Shown here: positions 37,501 through 49,632 of the stretch, piece by piece
Numbering within the stretch: the stretch's first letter is position 1
Layout: each line of letters starts with the position of its first letter
Assembly (NCBI GenBank): GCA_946811185.2
Contig: OX328096.1
Span: 47,134,252 to 47,198,251, forward strand
Reading direction: 5' to 3'
Length of the DNA: 64,000 nucleotides
Source of the DNA: Hippopus hippopus
Taxonomy: Eukaryota > Mollusca > Bivalvia > Cardiida > Cardiidae
The notes under the pieces: generated by a model
Seen by the model: the letters and a program-made list of their open reading frames with translations, nothing else
The model's database searches: none
What the model was told of the DNA's origin: nothing
Program-made: the position numbers and the translations under genes

Positions 37501-37917
37501 ACGTTTGCAAATTTTACGATCAGTGAACTCTTCACGCCCTGAAACTAAATCGTTGCAAACATCTGTAAAACATTCTTGTCCGCTTTGGATAATTTACATG
37601 AAATTAAGTTTGATACTTAAACACAACGAAAACGTTGAGGCGGAAGAAAAATTTCCCGTCAGGGGCCATTTCTTCTTCTGTCTCAATGTTTTACAAGCGT
37701 TCTGATGCAAGACAGTAAAAGTTGTCCGCCGAAGGTAATGTGTTAACCCTGAATGAATTTGAAAAAAAACACAGGTGTGTAAAAGGACTTGTGATATTGC
37801 AACTTCCATGTTGATTTCGTCGCACATCTTACAATAGTCGCACAGTGTAGACATGTTGTGATCTGACCTTGATCTGCACTGTCCGCAACAGTACCTTACA
37901 TGATGCTTCCCTGTTGG

Positions 37918-38150
37918 TTAAGTTTTTACCAAACAACAAAGTGTTGGACTCGTTTACAATGAAAGCAGTTGCAGACAACAAAATAAAGGAACTGTGCCTA
38001 CATAATAGAATTTATCTGTGAAGGAGTGGAAAACGTTGAAGGGAAAAAAAAAGAGAAAATGCTGGTCACCAGAGTTTTCTATTTTTCCCAGTTTTTCAAA
38101 TGCTTTCTTCAACAGGGTCGTGGAATATGCGACTGTTTAGTAAAGGGTCA
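37918..38150 (+). mobile_element. Group B MITE
   Basis: TTAAGTTTTTACCAAACAAC to GTTTAGTAAAGGGTCAA; hairpin eroded at 38030-38095. Confidence 0.65.
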
Positions 38151-38332
38151 AAGGAACAATAAAATCGAAAAAAGTGATTTCGTTTGAAAGCCCACGCAGT
38201 GTTCCATAGGAAATGACGTCACGTAAGATTTTACACAAAGCCTTTGATTGACAGTTTCATGCTTTTAATTTCATTGACAGCCATTGCTTCGGAGACTACT
38301 AATTGGCCTAAGTTGTCATTTTTTATTCAGTG

Positions 38333-38361
38333 AAAAAGACTCGCATATTGCGAGTCTTTTT
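38333..38361. repeat. Short perfect hairpin
   Basis: AAAAAGACTCGCA, TAT, TGCGAGTCTTTTT: a 13 bp stem with a 3 nt loop. No family or role recognised. Confidence 0.8.
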
Positions 38362-38510
38362 ATTTTCATCTCCGAATCAGTTCCGTGGTGTTTCTATTAG
38401 GACGTGGGACTGTGTTGCTAAATCGTGCTTAACTGCCTTAGATCTAGATCAGATTTTACAAAACATGCTTTGCTTGCATTTTTGCTTGCTGGAAAATAGA
38501 GGCCTGATCA

Positions 38511-38699
38511 GTGCCCATATTCACCAACCATTTTTAATTTCATTCGTAGTCTTCTTCTAGATTTAAAAAGCAAAACAACTTCTGATAGGCTAAAGGATTT
38601 GTTTTATCCAATCAAAAGTTATGTTACTTTCAAATTTAGAAAATTTTCTAGTCTAAGACTTAGAATGTTTTAAGATTGGTTGGTGAATACGGACGCAGT
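38511..38699. mobile_element. Group D MITE
   Basis: TGCCCATATTCACCAACCATT to TGGTTGGTGAATACGGACGC, with inner arms around AAGGATTTG. Confidence 0.75.
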
Positions 38700-38776
38700 A
38701 GTTCCTATAGTTAAACCGATTTACAGGCTTTAGCTGATATGTCCTTTTTACCATCACACAAAGTTTCCTCTTTCCT

Positions 38777-38990
38777 TTACCCTTATCCTGCTGAATAACT
38801 AAAATGAAAGTTTCAGTTCGGTGGTAGAAACCCTTATATTGCTATTTAAAAAAAAAAATGTTTCGGGGAACAATATCCCCTTCACGGACAGTGTAGATCC
38901 AAGATCAGACTTCACGTTCTGTGAAGTCTGATCTTGATTTACACTGTCCGCTAAAGGTCAGTGAGTCGCGCTTAGCAGCTTGGGGGTTAA
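38777..38990 (+). mobile_element. Group A1 MITE, full length
   Basis: TTACCCTTATCCTGCTGAAT to CAGCTTGGGGGTTAA; hairpin at 38889-38948 with both arms reading GACTTCACG/CGTGAAGTC-like, a compensatory pair change. Confidence 0.8.
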
Positions 38991-39160
38991 AAAAAAAACA
39001 GCTTTCGAAATTATCATGGGAAAAAGAGCAACTTCCTGTAATAAGCAATGACTTCTATTCCGGATGTATTTACAACGCTGTTAGACAAACGGTTTTCTTC
39101 TCCTTCGTATGTTTTTCCTTTCGGTAATTTGCAGTTCCATGCTGTACATTCTGATATATT

Positions 39161-39374
39161 TTAACCCTTATCCTGCTAAATAACTGAAATGAAATTTTTG
39201 GCCCGATAGTAAAAACCCAATTTTGGCTATTTCAAAGATATTGTTTGATTGGATAATATGTCTTCAACAGACAATGTAGATCAAAGATCAGACTGCACGT
39301 TCTGTGCAGTCTGATCTTGATGTACACTGTCCGCAAAAAGGTCGGTGAGTCACGCTCAGCAGCCTAAGGGTTAA
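39161..39374 (+). mobile_element. Group A1 MITE, full length
   Basis: TTAACCCTTATCCTGCTAAA to GCAGCCTAAGGGTTAA; hairpin at 39270-39330. Confidence 0.85.
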
Positions 39375-39548
39375 GATAGCTTTACTGTCACTGGTTCAGT
39401 CGAATCGCATTTGTAAATGTATAATTTCTCAATCTTTAAGGCCCTTTAGTGTCCAAAAGCACACAAAGCAGGTGTTTAAATGAATCTGAATTTGAATTAT
39501 ACTGTTTAAAATTATGTAAATCATTGTAATGATGACAATATGTTATTG

Positions 39549-39696
39549 TACGGTCGGTCCAAGTGTTAGTCGCTGGTAGAAAAAAATAATTCTAAAATCA
39601 GTTAAGAGGTAAACAAAAGATATAGCGAACTGGCAACTTTAGACCTACTCTTAAAATTCAATTTTCTGCCGGCCACTGACAGTTGGACCGACCGTA
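39549..39696. mobile_element. Short TIR element with TA ends
   Basis: TACGGTCGGTCCAA at the left and TTGGACCGACCGTA at the right, 148 bp in all, a perfect 14 bp inverted pair. The form suggests a Tc1/mariner-type MITE. Only one copy is seen here. Confidence 0.7.
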
Positions 39697-40077
39697 CATT
39701 GTTTATTTTTGGCCGCTAATGGGACTTTACCGCTCCCGCCAATCCCTCTCTCCAAAACAGAGAAAAGGGCTTATTCTAAGGTGAAAATATTGTAAATGTA
39801 CTTGTTCGATCCGGATCAGATACAGGTCATGTAAATAAACGTGAGTATAGAATTCAGCTGTGTTAATTAAGAGAACGTAATTAGTGACTAACGCAACCTT
39901 CCTTATCTTTATATATCAAATTGCAGAAGTTTATGCTGGTATAAAAGATATAGTGGGTGCACAATAACTATGAACTGCCTGTGCCCCCAGAACTTTTTCG
40001 TCTAATCTGTTACCCTTAAGTGCAAGATTTGAACTAGACTTGTTTGAATAAATAATTGTGATGATAAGAATAAAAAA

Positions 40078-40139
40078 ATAAGATAGATAGATAGATAGAT
40101 AGATAGACAGATAGATAGATGAATGGATAGATAAATAGG

Positions 40140-40195
<56 letters not shown>

Positions 40196-40220
40196 CAGAT
40201 AGACAGATATATAGATAGCA
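40078..40220 (+). repeat. GATA microsatellite
   Basis: About 140 bp of GATA repeats with GACA, GATG and AAAT interruptions; a GTA-rich run follows (40236-40271). Confidence 0.95.
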
Positions 40221-40271
40221 GAAGGAGCAGCTTTGGTAATAGTAGTAGAAGTACATGTAGTAGTAGTAGTA

Positions 40272-41518
40272 AATGATTTTCTTCAAATAAGATTTAAACG
40301 CAAATACTTGCATGAAAACAAAACAACAGACATTACTTGTAACCCACAACACGGACGTTGGAAAGCTCTTGCATAAGGATAAACGGATATGTAACGTTAT
40401 GTTTGGATGGATGTGTTTAACGTCGATTACAACAGTATTTCGGTCATATCATGGCGACAGATTACTGTTCATGTGTATAGTAACCTTAGGTTTTAACAAG
40501 TACTTGGTTGGAGTTCTGAAGTGCCTTGATCTAGAATACATGTACATGTACTTCCACAAAAATCAAGTTTCTAGGTTGAGAACCCAGTCCGATATCTGTC
40601 TTCACATTTCAGTTTATGTCTGGATGTTTTTAACTCTTAGGAGGCTGTATGCAGACCAAGATCAGACTGTGTGTGCTGATGGATCTTGATCCATAATATG
40701 TGTACGATATTCTTACAGCTTTTCTTGTTTCGAATTCGACTAATCAGCGGACATGTGTAATATAGTTCATCACCTCTATGTATTATTTTTGCAACGTGAA
40801 CAGTCTTCAGAGAATTGGACCAGAGATATCTTTACCGAAATATTAGAAGATTTTAAAAATCTCAGTAGGTTTCCAATATTTTCACGAAAAATCTCCGTGA
40901 TGGGTTTTATCTCTAATACCAATATCTCTGTTTTATTTATTATGTTAGTCACTTCATCGACCGCTAATTAGCCCTTTTAGTACCCAGTGATCGGTCTACC
41001 GAGACAACTTTCGTCTGGCAAAATAAAACTCATCCCGGAACAGAATCGCAGTAATTAGACAGAATGTTGTGACGGACGGATCCCGGGGTTTCCGATTGAT
41101 GAACTACGACGTCATAACACGAAGGCTATAGAGTATTGCCAAATGACTTCTACAGAAGTCGTTTCCGGTTAACCCTTAGAGCTCCGAATAAACGACGTGG
41201 AAGTTCTAAGAATGCAAGAAAGATATATTATATTGTAATTTCTAGAAGCCCTCCCCCCTCCCCCAAGTCAAACAGTTCATACAAACAGTGCAGACTGACA
41301 CCTTGACGGTATAATATGTGTGCGGACTGATCTTAATCGACTTTATCTTCACAGTCAACAAGTAGTCCTGAACTGTATAAGGGTTAAAATCTATCAGAGA
41401 TACTGAAGAGTCGTTGCTAAGCAAACCGAAGGTATTTTGATAACTGTTATAGATTCTAATACAATTCCATTACAAATGTTGAATGATGATAGAAGTTGTA
41501 ATTGCCCCAATGTGTCAT
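40272..41518. other. No gene seen
   Basis: A 125-codon plus frame (40312-40689) has no recognisable domain, and its 3' part runs into an A-type hairpin remnant near 40645-40690, so I do not call it a gene. An A-like remnant also lies near 41170-41390. Confidence 0.5.
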
Positions 41519-41710
41519 TTTTACCCTTTCAGCATCAGAGTCGAACAAGTGCTTTGCAGACTGCATAGATCAAGATTAAACCGCACAGACCGTGCAGTCT
41601 GATCTAGGATCTAGACCTTCCGTTTGTTTAGTCAGGCCTATTAGATAAAATTCTCTCCGAGTTTCATGAAATTATATTTTCCGCTGTCAATTTGGCGTTG
41701 AAAGAGTTAA
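41519..41710 (+). mobile_element. Group A3 MITE
   Basis: TTACCCTTTCAGCATCAGAG to TTGGCGTTGAAAGAGTTAA. The hairpin AGATCAAGATTAAACCGCAC and complement lies at 41568-41618. Same family as 60187-60398. Confidence 0.65.
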
Positions 41711-41844
41711 AAAATACAATAATTTATTTTCTATGAAGACCTTCGGCACACCAGTTTTCAAATGAAAAACCAAAACTTTTGAGAACAATGTATATCAAGA
41801 TCGCTATATTTTGATCTCTAAATTTACATTTGAAGATGCTTTTT

Positions 41845-42075
41845 TAACTCTTTACCAAACGATAAACTGATATTAGACTCGACCACATTAAAAGCTGTTG
41901 CAGATCACAAATCAAATGCAGCTCAAGTGATGATTTATGTCTTTGATAGGATAGAAAAAACGTTGTGGGAAAAGGAGAAAATGCTGGTTACCAGCATTTT
42001 CTCCTTTTCCCACAATGTTTTCAAAAGCCTTCTGTTTCAGGGTCGTTAAAATTTGGGATTGTGTGGAAAACGGTA
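41845..42075 (+). mobile_element. Group B MITE
   Basis: TTAACTCTTTACCAAACGAT to TTGTGTGGAAAACGGTAAA; clean hairpin at 41950-42018. Confidence 0.75.
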
Positions 42076-42105
42076 AAGTAAGCTATAATATATTCCGCCC
42101 AAGGG

Positions 42106-42210
42106 TGGTATTCACCAACCATTGTAAATTCAATTTCAATTCAAAATTCTAAGTCTTTTCGTCTCAGCCAGTCATATTAATAATGATTGCATTTATAATT
42201 ATACTAAAAT
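42106..42210. mobile_element. Group D MITE, left part
   Basis: GGTATTCACCAACCATTGTAA then TTCTAAGTCTTTTCGTCTC; the right half is not found. Confidence 0.45.
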
Positions 42211-42713
42211 TTAGAATTTTTTTTATAACGATAATATCTAGAAATAGAGAAAACTAGGAAAATAAAATCCGATTCGAAAACGTAAAAATCAAAGCAAAAA
42301 CCAAACACACATACGTACAAACATGTCCACATAACAGAAGACCACAGAAATTGCTAAGTTACTCGAGATCAGTTATATAACTAAACCAAAAATTTCATTC
42401 ATGATTTTTTTTCTCTGAATACTGACACGTGACGTAAGGAAGTCATCATCAACAGGGCGTAATTTGTTCGAACTCTGCACTGTTACCTCATCTCCTCAAT
42501 TTACAGCACAGGTGATATCAGTGATGATTGAAGCAAAAAAAAAAAAGAAAACCTTAATCCAGCTGAATTATCTGTAATTTATGGAATGAGGCTATTTGAT
42601 CGCTTTAAATCGTCATAGTTCAGGGACAGGTCAACATTTCATGTCTTCCCTGAATTTCACAGGTGCTAGTGTGCGGCTCTGCAATGCCCTGCCCTGGGAC
42701 ATTCTTTTAATAT

Positions 42714-42876
42714 TGTTACGGGAGACCACTCCTTCATGCATGGCTTCGTCCCGATTTAAATACAATACCTAACACCTGCGATAAGAAAATGTCTCTTTAG
42801 CTCAGTGGTTATGGTATTGGCCTTTCGTCCGAGAGCTCTAAAGTTCGAATCCTGCCCGGTCTCTATATTTCTGCAT
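42714..42876 (+). mobile_element. Second SINE type, tRNA-like head, copy 2
   Basis: TGTTACGGGAGACCACTCC leader, A box in CTCTTTAGCTCAGTGGTTAT, B box in AGTTCGAATCCTGCC (42842-42856). Leader and spacing match 15256-15420. Confidence 0.6.
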
Positions 42877-43011
42877 TTATTCATTTGTTTCTTCGTTACG
42901 GATTTTGTTCGTAAGAATATTAGAGCAAGACCAGACCAGAGCCTCCTAATTACAATTGCTTTTGTCCACAGAGCCAAAGAAGCCCCCGCCCCCACCGTCC
43001 CACTGAATTAA

Positions 43012-43234
43012 CTAATTACAAAACCATCACTGTTTCAAAGACACTGGAGAAGAAAGTTTTCGAAAATATTGTGAGAAAAGGAGAAAATGCTGGAAAGGAG
43101 CATTTATTCCTTTTCTAACACTGTTTTCTAAACTTTAAAGACAAATCTCATGATTTTAGACACGTCTGAATTGTCGTCTGCAAATCCTTTCAATTTGGAC
43201 AAGCGTAAAATTTTGTCATTTGGTAAAGGGTTAA
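43012..43234 (-). mobile_element. Group B MITE, minus copy
   Basis: AATTACAAAACCATCACTG, hairpin at 43060-43128, end CATTTGGTAAAGGGTTAA. The right TTAA starts the next copy. Confidence 0.7.
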
Positions 43235-43415
43235 CTCATTTGCAGACGACAAAATAAATGTGAATCAAAAATTGAAACTTGATTTGGGAAGGTTAGAAAA
43301 CATTGTGGGAAAAGGAGAAAATGCTGGTTACCAGCATTTTCTCCTTTTTCCACAATGTTTTCAAAAGCTTTCTTTCTCAGGATCGTTAAAAGTCGGGATT
43401 GTGTGGTATAGAGTT
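43231..43415 (+). mobile_element. Group B MITE, internal left deletion
   Basis: TTAACTCATTTGCAGACGAC joins the terminus to an inner position, skipping ~45 bp; ends GTGTGGTATAGAGTTAA. Very clean hairpin (43298-43362). Confidence 0.75.
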
Positions 43416-43685
43416 AAGAGGATGAGTGGAGCCAAAGGACTATTCAGAGCCAACTTACTGATTTCAAACTGGTACAGTCTTTGAAACACTTGTGCACATA
43501 AGAGTGTACATACAAAATCAGTATATGAGAATGTGCACGCTTATCTTTAGCTGCCTTTTGCAGAGGACATCAGAAGTCGCCCACGATGAATATCGACAAG
43601 ATCCACTGGCACTGATTACCTCTTCCGGCGCCAAGTATATAAACTCGATCTTTTGATGACAACCAACTGAAACTTAGAATGATTT

Positions 43686-43815
43686 TTAACTCTTTGGCTT
43701 TACTTTGCAAGCGGACAGTATAGATCCAAGATCAGACTTTACGTTCTGTGCAGTCTGATCTTGATCTATCACGTTCACAAGAGCCCTTGTTGTCGCATTT
43801 GGCACTGATTGAGGG
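43686..43815 (+). mobile_element. Group A-type MITE, variant
   Basis: TTTTTAACTCTTTGGCTTTAC, hairpin CCAAGATCAGACTTTACG...CAGTCTGATCTTGATC at 43726-43768. The right end was not resolved. Confidence 0.5.
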
Positions 43816-44276
43816 TTATATCAACGAGCTATTTTTCAAAATTATGTACTGTAGCCCAAATGAGTAATGGATGACACAATTATAGCAGGTTTACCCTGTT
43901 TAAAAGTGCTTCTCTAAATTTTAGTCGCTTTTGCAACAGGTGTAGATTAAGGTAAGGCAGCACAAAACTGCTATCTCGCCTTGGATATTCAACGTGCCTA
44001 ATGGTTAAGTAATATGACTACAACAGTCTCAAAATAGAAATGTTTGAGTCAGATTTTTTTCTCATCGCGGTAGGACAGTTTGTTTATTTGGTGCTCTAAA
44101 GGTGAACGGGATTCACGTTTAGTCGGTATGTAGGCAGATATATGTATATATAGTGTCGAAAAATTGACAGGTTGTGATAAAAATTATGATAGATTGCTTA
44201 AGATCAATGAGAACTTATCCCAGAGAAAGTATGTGGAATGGAATCTTTCCAAAAGAAAACCGTACAGACTGGGTTT

Positions 44277-44488
44277 TTAACCCTTATCCTGCTAAATAAC
44301 TAAAATGAAATTTTCAATTCGATAGTAAAAACCCAAATATTTCTATTTCAAAGTCCTGTTTTGGGGAATAATATCTCCTTATCGGACAGTGTAGATCAAA
44401 GATCAGACTGCACAGAACGTGCAGTCTGATCTTGATCTACACTTTCCGCAAAAGGTCAGTGAGTCGCGCTTAGCAGCCTAAGGGTTAA
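44277..44488 (+). mobile_element. Group A1 MITE, full length
   Basis: TTAACCCTTATCCTGCTAAA to GCAGCCTAAGGGTTAA; near-perfect hairpin at 44384-44450. Confidence 0.88.
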
Positions 44489-44603
44489 AAGTGAACTGGA
44501 TTATGGATTACATCAGTCCGCAGGAAATGCCCTGATGTACCAATGTTAAGGTCTTCTTGATCGGAGTAGGTCATAAATTATGGATAGTAAAGCAATGCTT
44601 GTG

Positions 44604-45150
44604 CTCACCAACCGTTCTTACTTGCATTCTCAGTCTAATTCTAAATTTTGAAAGTAACGTAATTTGTTATGGGGGCCATTCTTGTAAATTAAATTGTTTC
44701 CCTTGCCAGATAAACACTAAAGGTAACCAAATAACAGATTGGTCCTTTTACCTGTATTCCTTTGTTTTTATCCTTGTTTCCCTTGGGGGTGTTGCGATAA
44801 ATATAATAATGATTTATGATATATGCGTAAGGTCCCAGTGTAATTCAAATCAAATTCTGTTCTTAATCAACGAAAACTACATATATATCAATTTGCAAAA
44901 CAATCTAACTAGATTTTTTTGAAATATCATCTCCAGAACTTAGCTGTTCAGTGCAAGAAAATCAAGGATAAAAACCAAGTAATCCCCTTATCAGGACCAA
45001 TGTAGTACTGGAGAAGAATCAAGGGAAATAACTGAAGAATGGTCCTCATTGGCTGAACCATTTGGTTTAGCCTGTCAGAAATTGCGTTACTTAGAAATTA
45101 AGAAAATTCACGAGAAAAATGCTTTTCAGAATTTTTGTTGAGTACGTCCT
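44604..45150. mobile_element. Group D MITE split by a 377 bp insertion
   Basis: Left part GTGCTCACCAACCGTTCTTA to AAGTAACGTAATTTGTTAT (44670). Right part ATTGGCTGAACCATTTGG (45048) to TTTTTGTTGAGTACGTCC. Between them is another TIR element. Confidence 0.6.
44671..45047. mobile_element. Unclassified 377 bp element inside group D copy
   Basis: Left end GGGGGCCATTCTT and right end AAGAATGGTCCTC form an imperfect inverted pair. A longer subterminal match (GTTTCCCTTG / CAAGGGAAAT) supports it. No second copy seen in the window. Confidence 0.5.
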
Positions 45151-45620
45151 CAGGAACTAAAGCTGTTCACAACTTCAAACCTTCTTACAACCCGACCCAT
45201 TTTCAGGAATTGGTTCGTACCACAAACCTGCACACATCTCGTAGGTTCACAGTTACCTACTGTCCTGAATTAAATATGGTTTTCTTCCTGTCTTCTCTTT
45301 CAACTCACTGTCGAATTCGCCATTCTTCACACAAATTATAAGTGAAGCAGTCATGGACTGATCTAGTACCAATCTAAATGAAGCTAATTGTATGCAAGTA
45401 CATATACGTGTATCTTTTTTATGCCTAAGAGGAGGGTGTTGTCCCTTTAAAGTGACAATTATTACACTGCAACCCCGTAAAACTTCGAACATTTGAATCA
45501 GACACGTGTTCTTTATTATATTCATGAATGAAAAAATAATTACAAGCAATTACCATAAATATGATTCAGTATTACATGTATATGCCTTTGTATTGAATAC
45601 GAGTTTAATTATGCATTTTT

Positions 45621-45790
45621 AATCCTCTACAACACAGTCCCTTGTTTTAAAGACTCTGAGGAAGACGCCTTTGGAAAACCTTGTTGGAAAAAAAAAAGAG
45701 AAAATGCCAGTAACCAGCATTTTCTCATTTCTCACTATTTTTTCTACTCTTTTAAAAAAAGGTCATCATTTTCATCCTATTATTAAACCA
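45621..45790 (-). mobile_element. Group B MITE, left half
   Basis: TTTTAATCCTCTACAACACAG, hairpin at 45676-45740 with an expanded A run; then decays. Confidence 0.55.
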
Positions 45791-46770
45791 CATGCACGTA
45801 TTTTTCAATTTGGTATAAGCCAAAGATTTTGATATTTGGTGAAGATTTAAAGGTACACTGTCAGTATTGAGGGAAACTGTAGATACCTGTTTACTGTGAA
45901 GGTTTAACGTTTTTAGGGAGCAAAACCGTTTAGAACCGGGGTAATTATTGACCTTTCGAAACAAATCTGCAGCAGATGGCTTGGAAAACATCTATTTGAT
46001 ACTGTATAAGGATAATCGACATATATCTAGGTTCAAGAAAAAAAAAAGATTTCGGTGTTATGGCAAAGCTAGAACATTTTCATTTCATTAAAGATACATC
46101 CTTACAGCCAGAGAAAAACGCTGTTTAAATTTGACAGACTGAAGAATGGTTCAGATTTAGCCAACTGTGTAAACCTACATCTAGATAAATTACCGATATA
46201 TATGGTGTAAGGCATAAATACATAATGTTTGAAATCTTCGATTTAAAACCGGAAACGACACAAAAGTGATTTCTTTGATTGCCTCCAGAAAAAAAAAAAG
46301 CATTTTCTATTGGTTGTAATCTATGCAGCATTGCAACCGCCAGGGGCAACATTTGGCATGAAGATACAAGAATTACTATAGTTTGATAAAATAAAGATGA
46401 AATGGGTAAAACTGGCTGAAAACGAGAATAGATGTATCGTTAAGCATTCAATTCTCCTTGCTGAAAAGTTTTCCAACTTTAAGCAGTCCACTGTAACACA
46501 AAATAATCAGCCCAAAAGAATTGATGTGTTAATTGGTGGGACACTTTTGAAAACTTACAGACAAAAGGCAAAGATCCATGCAACAAGCCTTTTCCACCTT
46601 AACAACAATGCATTCACATGTTTTATGCAATAAAGCTTGATCTTTGTTCAGTATACATGTATTTTCAATGATGTTATAAAATTATCTGCCGCAAATTTGT
46701 TTGTGGAAGATAAGGCTGTTTTCTGGTAGAAAAAACACGCAGTTTTCTTACTTATAATTCGGTCAGACTA
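45791..46770. other. No gene seen
   Basis: Several short frames (for example 46397-46633 plus, 78 codons) show no known domain, splice context or repeat homology. Confidence 0.5.
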
Positions 46771-46777
46771 CAGGTGT

Positions 46778-46850
46778 GATCCACCATGGGATTCGAACCT
46801 AAAAGCTTTCGTAAGAGAGACTGGCGCCTAAATCGCTGGCTGACTGTCTG
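46778..46850 (-). mobile_element. tRNA-like SINE head fragment
   Basis: ATCCACCATGGGATTCGAACC is a reverse B box, followed by GACTGGCGCCTAAATCGCTG where a reverse A box would lie. No SINE body follows. Confidence 0.45.
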
Positions 46851-47419
46851 TATACCCAAGCATCTGTGAAATATGAATATCACTATCTAATTGATTGTCC
46901 ATTCAATTATGAAATAAACAAGAACGTCCAACTATTGACAGTTTTAGTAAACAACTTGCTGTTTGTAAATTCGTAGCCTGTCTAGCCAAAAATAAATAAC
47001 TCTGGCAGTCTGTCGGAAATTATTTAAACAATAGTCTATATATAGACGTATATGGTAATGTCGGGTAAACTGTGTACTGGAATTCCAAGCCCCCGGAACA
47101 GTTGTAAGATCTTCCATCATGTCTAACCCTTAAGCTTCTAAATATCTACAACAGATTTTTTTTTCAGTCTGGAGGAGTATTTTAAATGTTGCAATGTAAA
47201 GGTCTTCTAAGGCCAGGTTATCTCACAGAATATTGGACAGTGCAGATCCAAGATCAGACTGCACGTTTTTTGTGGTGTGATCTTTTTCTACACTATTTAC
47301 AAAGCAAATGGCGCAGTGTTCATTTTCCTAAGGATTATATTTTTTATCGATGTTAGTTTGTTTAGACTTTGTTGGCTCCCTATATACATTCCACCGATAA
47401 ATGACGGTCGAATAATAGC

Positions 47420-47760
47420 GTGATCTTACTTGTTAAGTGATTAAGGCGATGAAATAGAAAATTCCTAAATTATGACCTTTCGGACCATATCCTTGCATAA
47501 AGGTCAAAGAGGTAACTGCGCCTTAACTTGGCCTGTTTTCTTTCACTTGGGCGCCAGACTGCTATTGTTATAGCATTCAACCGGAAATGCTGGCTGCATA
47601 ACCGTCAACAAAATGCACTACCACGATGAAAAATAGATCTCTTGCTTAAGCAAACAGGGCGATGAAATATGTAATTCCTACAGTATGACCTTTAAAAGTG
47701 TACACCAACTTGAAGGTCACAAGGGGTAATTGCGCCGTACGTTGTCTTTTTCTGTTATGT
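47420..47760 (+). repeat. Two-copy diverged tandem repeat
   Basis: 47435-47540 and 47640-47752 share GGCGATGAAATA, AATTCCTA, ATGACCTTT, AAGGTCA and GGTAA(C/T)TGCGCC in the same order, about 205-215 bp apart. Confidence 0.6.
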
Positions 47761-48015
47761 TAAACAGCTTTTATCCTGTTAATGATTTGGAAAGTCTTGG
47801 ACATCTAACTATGAACAGTACATTATTTCTGCAATGAAAAATATATCTGTAACGCTAATTATGGAATTTGTTGAAACCTTGTTTTTTCTCATGACCTCTG
47901 ATACCCTGTGCGGAGGGTGCCAATCAGGATCAGCTTTCATGTCCGTGCTTCCTGATTTTGTTTCGTCTCGATACCTAATTCACCGCTTATTTAAACATTG
48001 TTTATTAGGTGTTTA

Positions 48016-48190
48016 ATGCCATTTTCAACACTATTTCAGTTATACGGCGGCGGCCAGTGTATCCAACCTGTTTCTTTGGAGTCTTCTTTAAAAAGTACCT
48101 AGCACAACATTCTTCCCAAGCCACTAGCTGCTTTCTCGAACATAGTCGTAACATCGTTCAGCAGTTAACTGGTATATTTGAACTCTTGTT
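48016..48190 (-). mobile_element. Main SINE, minus strand, 3' part
   Basis: ATGCCATTTTCAACACTATTT is the reversed tail; GGAGTCTTCTTTAAAAAGTA and CCAAGCCACTAGCTGCTTT match the reversed body. The head is absent. Confidence 0.6.
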
Positions 48191-48984
48191 TGTCCGTATT
48201 ATCGAGATTAACATGAATCAAAACGAACATTACAATACATTTTGTGCACTAGCTGTATTTTGCTTGTTTGTCAGAAAGAAGTAATGTTCGGCGTTTGAGC
48301 ACAGTAGTCAAAGAGACGTTTATCGTGTGCCCTAATTAGCAATGTAACATTTAACTGTCAAGCATCACATGACGTTTACAACTGACGGGTGTAAGATTCT
48401 GTCAATCTGCTATAAAACCTATTTGTTTGCTCTCTCGTAGATTACAATCTGTTACAGTTAATGTCTTCTATTGAATTTTGAGCTAATTTTATGAGTAACA
48501 TTTATGTCGATGACCAACTTCCTTTCTGTACGATCAAAAAAGCTGTCTTTTTTTTATTTAATTTTGTGTTTCAAATTTGTTTCAATTACATCAGTATCAT
48601 TTTTTTTTGGGGGGAGGGGGAGGGGGGGGGGGGAGAAATGAACAGGAAATCTTTATTTGAAGATACTATTAGAAGGAAAAGAAAAGAATGGATAAGTTTG
48701 GAAGAAGATCATGACGTTTAACCTATACCAAACAATCCTGAGTTTCAACTACCCTGAGCAAAGTGGCTCGTCCGATTTCAATGAAATTTTCCAAACATAT
48801 TTATCAAATGTGCTTAGGTCACTAGGGCCTGGGTGGAAAAAGGACTTACGGACCATTTAAAACTGGATACAATGACGGCGCACAGATATATATGGTTAAA
48901 AGTTTCGTTTTTGTTTGATATATACCAACGTTTTCAGCTGTACTTTAAGTACATCACGACAGTCATTGCTCCATCAATGTCATT

Positions 48985-49162
48985 GGTCCGTATTCATCAA
49001 ACATTCTTAGTAGCATTCTTAGACTAATTATCGATACTCTAAAAGTAAGGCAATTTCTGATTGGCTAAACCAAATGGTTTAGCCGGTCAGAAATTTCGTT
49101 ACTTACTATATCTAAAACAAAACTAAGAATTTCATTGAGAATGGTTGGTGAATACGGATCCT
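48985..49162. mobile_element. Group D MITE
   Basis: GGTCCGTATTCATCAAACATT to ATGGTTGGTGAATACGGATCC, with the inner palindrome TGGCTAAACCAAATGGTTTAGCC. Confidence 0.8.
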
Positions 49163-49286
49163 GGTATTTTCCTTATCAGCATTACGTTCAAGTGTCTTGT
49201 CAAGCAACTGCCTACTTTCTCCCACCAGTATAGACGACAAAGTAGGCTATTCAGCAGTGAGAGAAGAATAATTTAATCAATACACT

Positions 49287-49287
<1 letters not shown>

Positions 49288-49362
<75 letters not shown>

Positions 49363-49405
49363 GGGACAGAGAGAGACAGAGAGACACAGAGAGACACAGA
49401 GAGAG
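49288..49405 (+). repeat. GA and GACA microsatellite
   Basis: (GA)n passing into (GACA)n and then GAGACACA repeats. Confidence 0.95.
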
Positions 49406-49479
49406 TCAGTCGTCAGCAAAAAACAATTCAGTTCCATTCAAAATTTCATTCAACTGTCACGTTAGAACTTCCGACGCAT

Positions 49480-49632
49480 TCTTATTGAATTGTTTTGCAA
49501 GCAACAAATTTATTGTCGCTCATTTTTGTTTTAAAGGATTTAAAATTGTGTGAGATTAGAAAAAGATACTCGTTACCAGAACCTTTCTAATTCGTAAGAA
49601 AAAAATCACAGGATTAATTGGTATAGGGTTAA
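49480..49632 (+). mobile_element. Group B MITE, decayed, abutting next copy
   Basis: TTGAATTGTTTTGCAAGCAAC, eroded hairpin, end TGGTATAGGGTTAA. The terminal TTAA begins the minus copy at 49629. Confidence 0.5.

Noticed and set aside
38333..38361. Hairpin plus T run resembling a bacterial terminator
   Set aside because: The window is eukaryotic; a Rho-independent terminator has no meaning here.
40312..40689. 125-codon plus-strand frame
   Set aside because: No domain, no splice or start context, and the 3' part enters an A-type hairpin remnant.
48009..48284. 91-codon plus frame
   Set aside because: Mostly covers a reversed SINE fragment.
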